In this document: one piece after another, positions 44,527 through 53,155 of the stretch | Position numbering within the stretch: position 1 is the stretch's first letter | Layout of the letters: each line of letters opens with the position of its first letter | DNA from: Sulfurospirillum cavolei | GTDB lineage: Bacteria > Campylobacterota > Campylobacteria > Campylobacterales > Sulfurospirillaceae | Length of the DNA: 64,000 nt | Strand: one strand, 5' to 3' | Assembly: GCF_000813325.1 (NCBI RefSeq) | Contig: NZ_BBQE01000003.1 | Notes under the pieces: generated by a model | The model's input: the letters and a program-made list of their open reading frames with translations, nothing else | Database searches by the model: none | What the model was told of the DNA's origin: nothing | Position numbers and translations under genes: made by a program

Positions 44527-45553
44527 TCTCTGTTTGAATCAATTTGGATTGAATCGATGCGGTATGAACGCTATGGCATTGAGGACATCGGTAAAAATGG
44601 ATCGGGAAAATTTGTTTGCACTCGCGACACACGTACTCAAACCCGACGGTCGCTTTCGTAAATTCAAGCGTCCGTAACCGCATCATGATGTCCAAGGCAA
44701 AAGGGACGTCCGCATCTTGGGGAGCATAAGGCACTAAGCCTCGCGCCATCGCGACGTAGCGTACCAAAGGCTCGCTCGAGGTCGTAATATCGTACACCAT
44801 AGGATCGACGTACCACAAAAGATCGACCATCTCTTCAAAAGGAAGCGTCTCAAAAAAACGCTTTTCGATAGCGATACCGTTTTCTTGCATGTGCTCAAAA
44901 AGTTTACGGCGTAAAAACGGCGCTTGTTCGCACAACGCTAAAACACGTTCGATTTTGTCGTTTTCTTTGAGGTTTTTATCCTTTAAAAGCCCGAGTGCTT
45001 TCAAATAAGTCCGTTGAAGCGCGACGTTCGCGCCGAGTTCTTCCAAAGAGTCCAAAACTTCTTCGGCTTTAACGTACTCTTGCAATTGTTCGTAAGCGAC
45101 GCTTAGGTATTTCAAAGACTCTTCGTTTCGAGGATGCAGGCGTAAAGACTCTAAAAACACTTCGGAACTTCGACGCAAAAAACCCGCTTTAAAGTAGGTT
45201 TTTCCGAGCGTCGAGAGCAAATACTGCTTCTCATCTTTGCCTTTAACGCGTTTAAGCGTGACCAAATAGATATTGATCGCTTTTTCGTAATCGCCGCCTT
45301 TGGAATACGCATGCGCAAGCAACGCCAAAGACTCTAGCGGAATCGAAGCGTCTTCAAGAAGCTTTTTATATTCGTTTTCATCGGTTACGATCTCAAATTT
45401 TTTGACGAATTTTTCGATGCTTTGTTTCTCTTCTTTGTTTTTAAAAACGCCCCACCAATAGTTTGCAAACGAAATCACGAACACAATCGCAAACAAAATA
45501 ATCACGCCGAATAACGGATCGCGATACGCTATAAAAAAATTATCCAAATTCAA
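44501..45553 (-). CDS. LapB/YciM-like protein: membrane anchor, TPR repeats, C-terminal zinc ribbon
   Basis: 350 residues. An N-terminal helix (VIILFAIVFVISFANYWWGV) anchors a cytoplasmic TPR array (from about 75: LALLAHAYSKGGDYEKAINI, LSTLGKTYFKAGFLRRSSEV, LKYLSVAYEQLQEYVKAEEV). Near the end two Cys pairs, YVCRECKQIF and FYRCPQCHSV, form a rubredoxin-like knuckle. This is the architecture of LapB (YciM), which controls LPS synthesis through LpxC turnover in E. coli. Whether it plays this role here is inference. The gene reads divergently from dnaG. Confidence 0.75.
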   Translation of the reverse strand: MNLDNFFIAYRDPLFGVIILFAIVFVISFANYWWGVFKNKEEKQSIEKFVKKFEIVTDENEYKKLLEDASIPLESLALLAHAYSKGGDYEKAINIYLVTLKRVKGKDEKQYLLSTLGKTYFKAGFLRRSSEVFLESLRLHPRNEESLKYLSVAYEQLQEYVKAEEVLDSLEELGANVALQRTYLKALGLLKDKNLKENDKIERVLALCEQAPFLRRKLFEHMQENGIAIEKRFFETLPFEEMVDLLWYVDPMVYDITTSSEPLVRYVAMARGLVPYAPQDADVPFALDIMMRLRTLEFTKATVGFEYVCRECKQIFPIHFYRCPQCHSVHTASIQSKLIQTENEENISFL

Positions 45554-45626
45554 CCCTTTACATGTACGGTGCCGACACCGACAAAAATACGCGATGAGAG
45601 ATCCCTACTTTTTAGAAAAGAACTCT

Positions 45627-45632
45627 ATTATA
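45627..45632 (-). promoter_or_regulatory. -10 element for the LapB-like/rnhA/rnc/aroC operon
   Basis: TATAAT on the minus strand, 74 nt upstream of the LapB-like start, back to back with the dnaG promoter. No clear -35. Confidence 0.5.
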
Positions 45633-45642
45633 CCAAACTTGC

Positions 45643-45648
45643 TATAAT
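45643..45648 (+). promoter_or_regulatory. -10 element for dnaG, placed for a leaderless transcript
   Basis: TATAAT ends only 6 nt before the dnaG ATG at 45655. With the usual distance from -10 to start site, transcription would begin at or next to the A of the ATG. No Shine-Dalgarno-like sequence precedes the ATG. Confidence 0.6.
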
Positions 45649-45654
45649 TTACTT

Positions 45655-47316
45655 ATGATAGATAAAACATCCATAGAAAACCTCAAACAACGTCTTGATA
45701 TTGTCGATGTGGTCGGTTCGTACTTGGAACTGAAAAAAAACGGCGCCAACTACAAATGCGTCTGCCCGTTTCACAACGACACCACGCCGAGCCTCGTGGT
45801 CAGCCCCTCCAAACAGATTTACCACTGTTTTGCCTGCGGCGCGGGAGGAGACGGTATCAAATTCGTGATGGAGTACGAAAAACTCTCCTACCCCGAAGCC
45901 ATTGAAAAACTGGCACGTATGGTCAACTTTTCGCTTGCGTATACGACCGACGAAGGCGGCGTCAAACGCGAAGATCGAAAATTAATGGAAAACCTCAACC
46001 TTTTTTACGTCAAACAACTTGACAAAACGCCTTTTGCCAAAGAATACCTTTTTAAACGCGGCATATCGGACGTTTCGATCGAAAAATTCGAACTCGGCTA
46101 TGCGCCCGCATCGTTTGCGACGTTGGACTTTTTGAAAATGCGCGGCTATGCGATGAGCGAAGCGATGGAGTACGGCGTTGCCGGTCTTGGCGAAAACAAT
46201 CAACCCTACGCGCGTTTCATCGAGCGCGTCAGCTTTCCTATTTACAGTCCGACGCATCGACTCGTGGGATTCGGCGGACGTACCCTTTCCAACCATCCCG
46301 CCAAATACGTCAATTCGCCGCAAACCAAGCATTTTAATAAATCGCAACTGCTTTACGGCTATCACCTTGCCAAAGAGTCCGTTTTTAAAGAGAAAAAAAT
46401 CATCGTGACCGAGGGCTATTTGGACGTCATTATGCTCCACCAAGCCGGATTTACCCAAGCGGTCGCAACCCTCGGAACGGCTTTAACCTCCGAGCACATT
46501 CCTTTACTGATGCGAGGCGACCCCGAAATCATCGTCGCGTACGACGGCGATAGTGCCGGTATCAACGCCGCACTGAAAGCTTCCGTACTTTTAAGCACGC
46601 ACGGTCTGCGAGGAGGCGTCGTGCTCTTTAGCAACGGTATGGACCCTGCGGATATGGTCCAAAACGGCCTTATCGATACGCTCAATCGACTCTTTTTATC
46701 CCCGCAACCGTTTATCGAATTTGCGCTGGAGCGCATCGTTAAAAAGTACGATCTCAAAGATCCTCTCGTAAAACAACAAGCCCTTAACGAAGCGACCGCT
46801 TACCTCAAAACGCTTCCCAAAGCCGTTCAGGAAAGCTATACGGGACTGCTCTCCGGCACGCTCAATATTTCTCAAAATCTCGTCAAAATCCAAACCCATA
46901 AACCGACCAAACAAGCCCCTAACGAGCGAAGTTTTGAAGACATGTTGGAATTGACGATTATTAAAACGATTTTGAGCCAACCGGGGCTTATCGACACCGT
47001 TTTAGATACGATCGACCATGCGATGTTCAAAACGCATCAAGAAGAGTTTTTGCTTTTACTTGAAAACCGTTTGGATCATCCCAAACTCCGACGTATCTTG
47101 CTTTGGGACGACGTCAAAGTGTATGACGAAAACGAGTTGATCGCCTCAATGGCGGCGTTTTTATACCATTTTTATAACGAAAAGTTTCAAGCCATCAAAA
47201 CCTCGAAAACGCTAAGTTACGAGCAAAAACAGTTTATGATTCGTAAAATTCAAGAAAAATTAATGAAATTAAAAAAAGGTGAATTGGTTCCGTATGAAAG
47301 CATTAGTCCTCTTTAG
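45655..47316 (+). CDS. dnaG: DNA primase
   Basis: 553 residues. CHC2 zinc finger CVCPFHNDTTPS / YHCFACGAGGDGI, catalytic core with TOPRIM motifs (VTEGYLDVIMLHQAG, YDGDSAGINAAL) and a C-terminal DnaB-binding helical domain. Makes RNA primers for replication. The start at 45655 has no ribosome-binding site; see the promoter. Its 3' end overlaps the next gene by 23 nt. Confidence 0.97.
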   Translation: MIDKTSIENLKQRLDIVDVVGSYLELKKNGANYKCVCPFHNDTTPSLVVSPSKQIYHCFACGAGGDGIKFVMEYEKLSYPEAIEKLARMVNFSLAYTTDEGGVKREDRKLMENLNLFYVKQLDKTPFAKEYLFKRGISDVSIEKFELGYAPASFATLDFLKMRGYAMSEAMEYGVAGLGENNQPYARFIERVSFPIYSPTHRLVGFGGRTLSNHPAKYVNSPQTKHFNKSQLLYGYHLAKESVFKEKKIIVTEGYLDVIMLHQAGFTQAVATLGTALTSEHIPLLMRGDPEIIVAYDGDSAGINAALKASVLLSTHGLRGGVVLFSNGMDPADMVQNGLIDTLNRLFLSPQPFIEFALERIVKKYDLKDPLVKQQALNEATAYLKTLPKAVQESYTGLLSGTLNISQNLVKIQTHKPTKQAPNERSFEDMLELTIIKTILSQPGLIDTVLDTIDHAMFKTHQEEFLLLLENRLDHPKLRRILLWDDVKVYDENELIASMAAFLYHFYNEKFQAIKTSKTLSYEQKQFMIRKIQEKLMKLKKGELVPYESISPL

Positions 47317-48277
47317 CGGCGGTTTGGATAGCATGTTGGCTATCAAACTGCTCACTGCCCAATCAATCGACGTTATCGCCGTTCATATCCGTATCGGATT
47401 TAGCGGCAAAGAAGATCATGAAGTGTTATTACGTAAAAGAGCCGCGATGGCGGGAGCTTCGCTCGAAGTCGTCGACGTACAAAATCGCTACCTTCAAGAA
47501 GTGCTTTTCTCGCCGCGTTACGGTTACGGCAAACAATTTAATCCATGCATCGATTGTCACGGGTTTATGTTTAAAGTCGCCAAAGAGCTGTTGGTGCCTT
47601 TCAACGCATCGTTTATCGCAACCGGCGAAGTGATAGGACAACGGCCGATGAGCCAAACGCGAGACGCGTTAAAACTGGTACGCAAATTGGCAAACGATCT
47701 TGAAGACGGGCTAATTTTACGACCGATGAGCGCACAACTTTTAGAAGAGAGCAAAGCCGAACGCGAAGGCTGGGTCGATCGAAGCCTGCTTCTGGGGCTC
47801 AGCGGTCGGGGACGCCATGCCCAACTTGCATTAGCGGCACAATTCGGTTGGGAAGATTATCCTACCCCCGCAGGCGGATGCTTGTTGACCGATCAGCAGT
47901 TTAGCCTCAAACTACGCGATTTTATTGCCCACGACACGCTTTGTAAAGACGATATTCCGTTACTGAAATACGGAAGACACTTTAGGCTTCCAAACGGCGC
48001 AAAACTGATCGTCGGACGCAACGAAGAAGAAAACGCGGTGCTCGAAGGTATTTTTAACCCAAAGTTTGCGCCCGTCATCGTCGAAACGTCCCTCGGTGCT
48101 CCTTTTTCACTCATCTCCGCACAAGCGGGCGAAGACGATTTACAAACGGCGTGTCGTATTATTTTGAGCTTTACCAAAGCAGATCCCGCCGCTTTTTATA
48201 CATTGGAGACACAAGGTCGTAGCCTTTTAGCGGCTGCGTATCCTGAACGGGAAGACGCTAAAAAATATCTTATATAG
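47294..48277 (+). CDS. PP-loop ATPase, thiouridylase-like, with C-terminal NFACT-R-like domain
   Basis: 327 residues from ATG 47294 (MKALVLFSGGLDSMLAIKLL); starts further upstream lie deeper inside dnaG. SGGLDS is the PP-loop of the MnmA/ThiI/TtcA adenylating enzymes. NPCIDCHGFMFK resembles the cysteine region near the active site of thiouridylases, and PTPAGGCLLTD is typical. The last 110 residues (GRHFRLPNGAKLIVGRNEEE) resemble an NFACT-R-type domain. A role in tRNA sulfur modification is likely by family, but substrate is unknown. Confidence 0.8.
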   Translation: MKALVLFSGGLDSMLAIKLLTAQSIDVIAVHIRIGFSGKEDHEVLLRKRAAMAGASLEVVDVQNRYLQEVLFSPRYGYGKQFNPCIDCHGFMFKVAKELLVPFNASFIATGEVIGQRPMSQTRDALKLVRKLANDLEDGLILRPMSAQLLEESKAEREGWVDRSLLLGLSGRGRHAQLALAAQFGWEDYPTPAGGCLLTDQQFSLKLRDFIAHDTLCKDDIPLLKYGRHFRLPNGAKLIVGRNEEENAVLEGIFNPKFAPVIVETSLGAPFSLISAQAGEDDLQTACRIILSFTKADPAAFYTLETQGRSLLAAAYPEREDAKKYLI

Positions 48278-48338
48278 TTTTTTAAAGATACTTTTTGTAT
48301 TATTAAAACAATGCAATTTAAAATGTTAGGATTATGAG

Positions 48339-48719
48339 ATGAGTTTATCGGAAAAAATGATTTTTTTAGTCGTGGACGATTCAAAAATTTCACGTAAATG
48401 GCTTATTGAAATGATCCCTAAAAAAATTGCCGAGTACACGCAAATTATCGAAGCCGAAAACGGCGAAGAAGCCGTAGCACTTTTTAAACAATACGCTCCC
48501 GATATCGTTTTTCTCGATATTACGATGCCGATCTTAGACGGATTTGAGGCTCTTCGACAAATTCGTGACGCTAATAATGAGGCTTTGGTCGTTATGATTT
48601 CGGCCGACCGACAAAAAAGCACCAAAGAAAAGACTTTAGCTTTAGGTGCTTCTGCGATTCTCTCCAAACCGATCGATGCGGAAGAGTTTCGCTCAACGCT
48701 TTTAAAATTGGTTTTTTAA
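48339..48719 (+). CDS. CheY-like single-domain response regulator
   Basis: 126 residues, one receiver domain: FLVVDDSKISRKWLIEMI (acidic pair), phospho-acceptor Asp in DIVFLDITMPILDGF, Thr/Ser and Lys in VVMISADRQ and AILSKPID. No output domain. It leads a three-gene set with a CheC-like phosphatase and a diguanylate cyclase, 1 nt apart from the first of these, so a CheY-P/CheC pair is likely. Confidence 0.92.
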   Translation: MSLSEKMIFLVVDDSKISRKWLIEMIPKKIAEYTQIIEAENGEEAVALFKQYAPDIVFLDITMPILDGFEALRQIRDANNEALVVMISADRQKSTKEKTLALGASAILSKPIDAEEFRSTLLKLVF

Positions 48720-48720
48720 C

Positions 48721-49317
48721 ATGGTACAACACTTTAGCGCTCAACAAGAAGATATTTTAAAAGAGTTGATTAACGTCTCTTTCGGACTTGCGGCATCGTT
48801 AATCGGAGATATGCTGGACAATTATGCCAAGTTGCACCTTCCCGAAATCTCCAGTATCGATATTTTGAACCTTAACGGTAAAATCATCGAAGTTTTAGGA
48901 AGAGAAAACGAATTTTACCTTACGAAACAACGCTTTTTAGGCTCGTTTAACGGTGAAGTTTTGTTTGTGTTCAATCCTTATTCCGCGCATGTTTTTACGC
49001 ATCTGTTGCTCCAACAAGCAACATGCGACGATAACGATATTAAGTCGTCGATTTTAGAGCTGACCAATATTATTACGTCCGCATGTATCGGTAAATTTTG
49101 CGAAATTATTCACGGAGAAACAATTTTCAAAGTTCCTTCGATTGAAAAACGCGACGTCTTAGAAATGGATAAATACGATAAAATCGAAGGTTACGACAAC
49201 GTGATCGTCATTAAAACGGCTTTGGACATCGAAAAAGAGAATATCTTAGGTCACATGTTCATTCTTCTTAACAACGAGATGCTCGAGCAACTCAAACAAA
49301 CTATCGACCAACTGTAA
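48721..49317 (+). CDS. CheC/CheX-like CheY-P phosphatase
   Basis: 198 residues with two copies of the CheC active-site pattern [D/S]-x3-E-x2-N: DILKELIN near residue 11 and SSILELTN near residue 112, each followed by a helix of the CheC type (FGLAASLIGDML; IITSACIGKF). CheC proteins dephosphorylate CheY-P and can bind CheD. cheD is coded at 54174 in the facing operon. Identification as CheC rests on these motifs and the adjacent receiver gene. Confidence 0.82.
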   Translation: MVQHFSAQQEDILKELINVSFGLAASLIGDMLDNYAKLHLPEISSIDILNLNGKIIEVLGRENEFYLTKQRFLGSFNGEVLFVFNPYSAHVFTHLLLQQATCDDNDIKSSILELTNIITSACIGKFCEIIHGETIFKVPSIEKRDVLEMDKYDKIEGYDNVIVIKTALDIEKENILGHMFILLNNEMLEQLKQTIDQL

Positions 49318-49320
49318 GCT

Positions 49321-50343
49321 ATGTCTATTCATTACGAAACCCTCATCGACTCGATCAACGTCGGCATCATTACCGTCGATGCCAATTTAACGATCCACTA
49401 CATCAATAAATGGGTAGCGGTACATAGCAATATCCATCCCGATGAAGTTCAAGGTCAAAACCTCTTAAGTGTTTTTGATATTCCCGAAGAAAAGCTCAAA
49501 TCGCTCAAACGCCACATCAAAGCCGCTCTTACGCTTCATAGTCCCTCTTTTTTTACCGCCGACGCTAACGGTTACCTCTTAGCGATGCAAAACTCGATGA
49601 CGATTAAATCGGCATTTGAGTTTATGCAGCAAGACGTTACGATCGTCCCTTACGATTTAGAACAAAAAATTGTTACGATGCTGATTTACGATCAAACGAC
49701 GTTGATGGAAGAAAAAAGCAAATGCAATAAAGAAAGTGCCGAGCTTGCCAAAGCGATCAAAATTGCTAATGCAACGATTCGAAAGTTGGAAACGGCACGT
49801 AACAAACTGGTTAAACAACAAGACATGATCTACAAGCAAGCCCACTACGACCATTTAACCTCTCTTGCCAATCGAATGCTTCTGCATCAACGTCTGCAAC
49901 TTCTTATCGAAAGCAATCTAGCAAGCGGCAAAAAATTCGGCGTTCTCTTTTTAGACCTTGATAATTTTAAAGAGATCAACGACTCCTTAGGCCACGACAT
50001 CGGCGATATGATTTTAATTAACGTTGCAAAAACCTTGTTGCTTGCCACGCGAAAAACCGATACGGTAGCACGTTTCGGAGGCGATGAATTTATTATTTTG
50101 GTCGACGACATCGAAAGCGGGGACGTGCTACGCCATATCGCTTCCAAACTGGTCACAAACTTACAACAACCCATTCGCGTGCATCATATGGACATCGGCG
50201 TTACGACGAGTATCGGCATCAGCCTCTTCCCCGATCACGGTAAAGATTTCAATCAGCTTATTAAAAGCGCCGACGTGGCTCTTTACGAAGCCAAATCGGC
50301 CGGACGCAATACCTACAAAGTCTTTGCGCCTTCTAAACTTTAA
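49321..50343 (+). CDS. PAS-GGDEF diguanylate cyclase
   Basis: 340 residues. An N-terminal PAS domain (about 1-125: LIDSINVGIITVDANLTIHY, INKWVAVHSNIHPDEVQGQ), a coiled-coil linker (KCNKESAELAKAIKIANATI) and a full GGDEF domain (HYDHLTSLANRMLL, DLDNFKEINDSLGHDIGD, VARFGGDEFIIL). The intact signature predicts c-di-GMP synthesis, and RKTD five residues before it is a product-inhibition I-site. Last of the CheY-CheC-cyclase trio; its end overlaps the convergent regulator gene by 4 nt. Confidence 0.92.
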   Translation: MSIHYETLIDSINVGIITVDANLTIHYINKWVAVHSNIHPDEVQGQNLLSVFDIPEEKLKSLKRHIKAALTLHSPSFFTADANGYLLAMQNSMTIKSAFEFMQQDVTIVPYDLEQKIVTMLIYDQTTLMEEKSKCNKESAELAKAIKIANATIRKLETARNKLVKQQDMIYKQAHYDHLTSLANRMLLHQRLQLLIESNLASGKKFGVLFLDLDNFKEINDSLGHDIGDMILINVAKTLLLATRKTDTVARFGGDEFIILVDDIESGDVLRHIASKLVTNLQQPIRVHHMDIGVTTSIGISLFPDHGKDFNQLIKSADVALYEAKSAGRNTYKVFAPSKL

Positions 50344-51626
50344 AAAAATTCGATTTCGTCATCATCCGTTACGGAGCCTTTCTCTTCAAAAATAGCCTCT
50401 ATTTGCAAGCACGAGCTTAAAAGCGAAGAGTCTAAATAGTGGATATCGCGTGCGACTTGCGTAATAAAAACATTTTCGCGCCATGAAGCCAAATCGCTTA
50501 AAAGGCTAAAAAGCATCGTTGAGAGTCGCTTGATTTTTTCACTCTCAAATTGATCTTCGGTTAAAGTGCTCAAAAAATTAATCAAGGTCTGAACCGCAAA
50601 TCCCAAGTGTTCAAACGCCATTAATTCGGCAAGAACGTCGGCGTACTCTTGAAGATTCTCGTAAATAATTGCCAAACGTTGTTTGCTCGGCTCTTTTTCA
50701 AACGCCAAAATGGCACTGTCCGTTTCCTCGTTGAGTGCTTCAAGCGCATCAATTTTCGGCATAAGCGAAATAGCGGTCGACTGGACATAATCTTGCGCGC
50801 TTAAAACATCGTCGTGTGTTTTTGAGAGAATTTTTTGAGCCTCTTCGCTCAAGCTCGAAACGCTCAGTTTCTCTTCGATGCGCCCTTTATCGAGTTGGAT
50901 CGAAAGCATATCTTGACTTAAAATGTATTTGGCGTTGGAGAAGTGTTTTAAGAAAATATTTTTAATCACCGCACTCTTTAACGGCCTTACATGTAAGAGC
51001 ATCATAAAGAGTTTATCTTCGTTTTCTTCGACGATGATCGTACTTTCAAAATCACGGTGCGTGAGCCATAAACAAAAACCGAAAAAGAGACGTACGCAAT
51101 CGCTTAAATCGATAATATTTTTGGGAGCATTGAGCCAATAGTCCCAAAATTCGCTTAAAGCTTCTTCGCTATCGATACGAAACGTGATCGTACGGTGAAA
51201 AACGCGACTGTTGAAAGGATTGATCGCGCGCTGATTTTTGCGAAGTTCTTGCTTACGAAATTCGATAATGCGTAAATACTGTTTGACGCGTTGTAAAAAA
51301 TGTTCCGAATACAAGGGCTTTGTGAGATAATCTTCCGCTCCCAAAGCGAGCATTTTGTGTTTGGAAGTCTCGTCGTCTAAAGCACTTAAGGCGATAATCA
51401 TCGTTTTTTTGTCGACTTGTTTGATGTAACGCGTTGCCTCAAAACCGTCGAGATTGGGCATCATAATATCCATAAAAATCAAATCAAAATGATTTTTGAC
51501 GCACATTTCAACGGCAACTTGCCCGTCTTCGGCTTCTTGTATTTCTATTTCTTCAACCTCTTCGAGTAAGAGATTGAGCGTTAAACGGTTGTTATCGTTA
51601 TCGTCGACGATCAATATTTTATACAT
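50340..51626 (-). CDS. Response regulator with an unrecognised C-terminal half
   Basis: 428 residues. Residues 1-120 are a receiver domain (ILIVDDNDNNRLTLNLLL, DLIFMDIMMPNLDGFEATR, YLTKPLYSEHFLQRV). The remaining 300 residues match no family I recognise: a middle part with RTITFRIDSEEALSEFWDYW and FCLWLTHRDFESTIIVEE, then long helices (EDQFESEKIKRLSTMLFSLL, HYLDSSLLSSCLQIEAIFEE). The protein ends TDDDEIEFF, an acidic tail ending in aromatics like those of two other proteins in this operon. Overlaps the kinase gene by 8 nt; last gene of the operon. Confidence 0.8.
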   Translation of the reverse strand: MYKILIVDDNDNNRLTLNLLLEEVEEIEIQEAEDGQVAVEMCVKNHFDLIFMDIMMPNLDGFEATRYIKQVDKKTMIIALSALDDETSKHKMLALGAEDYLTKPLYSEHFLQRVKQYLRIIEFRKQELRKNQRAINPFNSRVFHRTITFRIDSEEALSEFWDYWLNAPKNIIDLSDCVRLFFGFCLWLTHRDFESTIIVEENEDKLFMMLLHVRPLKSAVIKNIFLKHFSNAKYILSQDMLSIQLDKGRIEEKLSVSSLSEEAQKILSKTHDDVLSAQDYVQSTAISLMPKIDALEALNEETDSAILAFEKEPSKQRLAIIYENLQEYADVLAELMAFEHLGFAVQTLINFLSTLTEDQFESEKIKRLSTMLFSLLSDLASWRENVFITQVARDIHYLDSSLLSSCLQIEAIFEEKGSVTDDDEIEFF

Positions 51627-53151
51627 ATTTTGGCTCCTTTAATCGTTTCGTTAAACTAAATTTGACGCCGCCTAAGTGCGCGGAATCCTCTAAGCGATAC
51701 TCAAAGCCTAAGCCTTCGCATAACAATTTCACAAAATGAAGTCCGATACCCGTCCCCTTTTTTTCCATGCTACTCGGTTTAGAAGCACTTTGATTGTACA
51801 GCTCAAAAACTTCTTCTTTATCTTGATCTCGGATACCTTTACCGTCGTCTTCGATCGTAATTACGAGAGTCTCCTTGCTCGAAGAGAGCGTGATCTCGAC
51901 GGTCGACGTACCGTATTTAATCGCGTTGGAGAGAACGTTGGAGAGTATTTGCTTAAAGCGATACTCGTCGCTGCTCAAAAACGGCTCGCTATCGTCGCTA
52001 TGAAATACCATCGTGCGATGATATTCTAACGCCAAGGCACCGTGTTTTTCGATCACGTCTAAAATGCTCTCTTTAGCGTTAAAAAACGTCAGATTGTAGT
52101 GCAACTTTTGATGGCGAAGCTTGCCCAAATCTAAAATATTGCTCACGTTTTCCAACATTGAATGCGCGCTTTTGTAAATTTGCTCCAAAAGATGCATCCG
52201 CTTTTCTTTGGGAATCTCTTCAATATTCGGCATATGCTTGTACAGGTATTGCGAAAAGTTCATAATGGCATTGAGCGGCGTCTTTAATTCATGCGTAAAT
52301 AAAATCAAAAAAGCGTCTTTGGCTTCGGAAAGTTTCATCTGTTCTTGCGCTTGTTTTTCCTGCGCCTGCACGGCGCGCTTTTCAAGCAGCATCTGCGTAA
52401 TGTCCTGCCTGACCGCTAAGTATTGTACGATTTTTCCGGTATGCGTGTCTTTAAAAGGGATAATAATCGTATCGCCCCAAAAATCACTACCGTCTTTATT
52501 TTTATTTAAAACCCGCTCTCGCCACACTTTTCCTTGCGTAATCGTCTTCCACATGTGCTCATAAATTTCCGTACCGTTAGCGGGATGGCGTAAAATACGA
52601 TGGTTTTTTCCGATGACCTCGGCGGGAGTATATCCGGTGACTTTGGTAAAATTATCGTTAATATACGTAATATTGCCTTCCGTATCCGATTGCGATACGA
52701 TCGAGGCGTCCAAAAGTGCTTCAAAATACTGCATATCGCTTAAAAAAATGTCGCTTTGCGACAACTCTTGGATGGCAGATTTAAGATGTACCGCCGCTTT
52801 GTCTTTTTCCGTTTCCAAACACAAATAACGTTCGCATTGTAACATCAAAACTTCATTCAAATTAAATGCATCCTCGGGACTTATAAAGATGATGATCGCA
52901 AGATCGAGATTGTGTTGTTTGATGCTCTGAAGCGTCGAGAAATAGGACGTTCCTTGATACGAAATCGTACCGAAGATAAGATCGAAGCGCGTGTGCGAAG
53001 CCAACTCAAAAATCGACGCGGCATCGGTTTCCCAATAGAAACGATGGTGCGTCAACGAAGCGACATGTAAAAGTTCTTGATGCTCTACCATCTCACCGAT
53101 CACTAAAATATTCAACGATACGTTATGCGTGTGTAAGACGGAAGCTTCCAT
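51619..53151 (-). CDS. PAS-containing histidine kinase with N-terminal receiver-like domain
   Basis: 510 residues. The first about 130 residues look like a receiver fold without convincing catalytic aspartates (ILVIGEMVEHQELLHVASL, FDLIFGTISYQGTSYFSTL). A PAS/PAC domain follows (ALLDASIVSQSDTEGNITYI, IGKNHRILRHPANGTEIYEH), then a kinase core with H-box FTHELKTPLNAIMNFSQYL, N-box QILSNVLSNAIKYG and G boxes IEDDGKGIRD, GTGIGLHFVKLL. Likely partner of the regulator downstream. It sits 4 nt after cheB in the chemosensory operon. Confidence 0.88.
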   Translation of the reverse strand: MEASVLHTHNVSLNILVIGEMVEHQELLHVASLTHHRFYWETDAASIFELASHTRFDLIFGTISYQGTSYFSTLQSIKQHNLDLAIIIFISPEDAFNLNEVLMLQCERYLCLETEKDKAAVHLKSAIQELSQSDIFLSDMQYFEALLDASIVSQSDTEGNITYINDNFTKVTGYTPAEVIGKNHRILRHPANGTEIYEHMWKTITQGKVWRERVLNKNKDGSDFWGDTIIIPFKDTHTGKIVQYLAVRQDITQMLLEKRAVQAQEKQAQEQMKLSEAKDAFLILFTHELKTPLNAIMNFSQYLYKHMPNIEEIPKEKRMHLLEQIYKSAHSMLENVSNILDLGKLRHQKLHYNLTFFNAKESILDVIEKHGALALEYHRTMVFHSDDSEPFLSSDEYRFKQILSNVLSNAIKYGTSTVEITLSSSKETLVITIEDDGKGIRDQDKEEVFELYNQSASKPSSMEKKGTGIGLHFVKLLCEGLGFEYRLEDSAHLGGVKFSLTKRLKEPKYV

Positions 53152-53155
53152 GGTG

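Noticed and set aside
45982..46458. Minus-strand open frame (158 codons) opposite dnaG
   Set aside because: Antisense to the primase core; no supporting signal.
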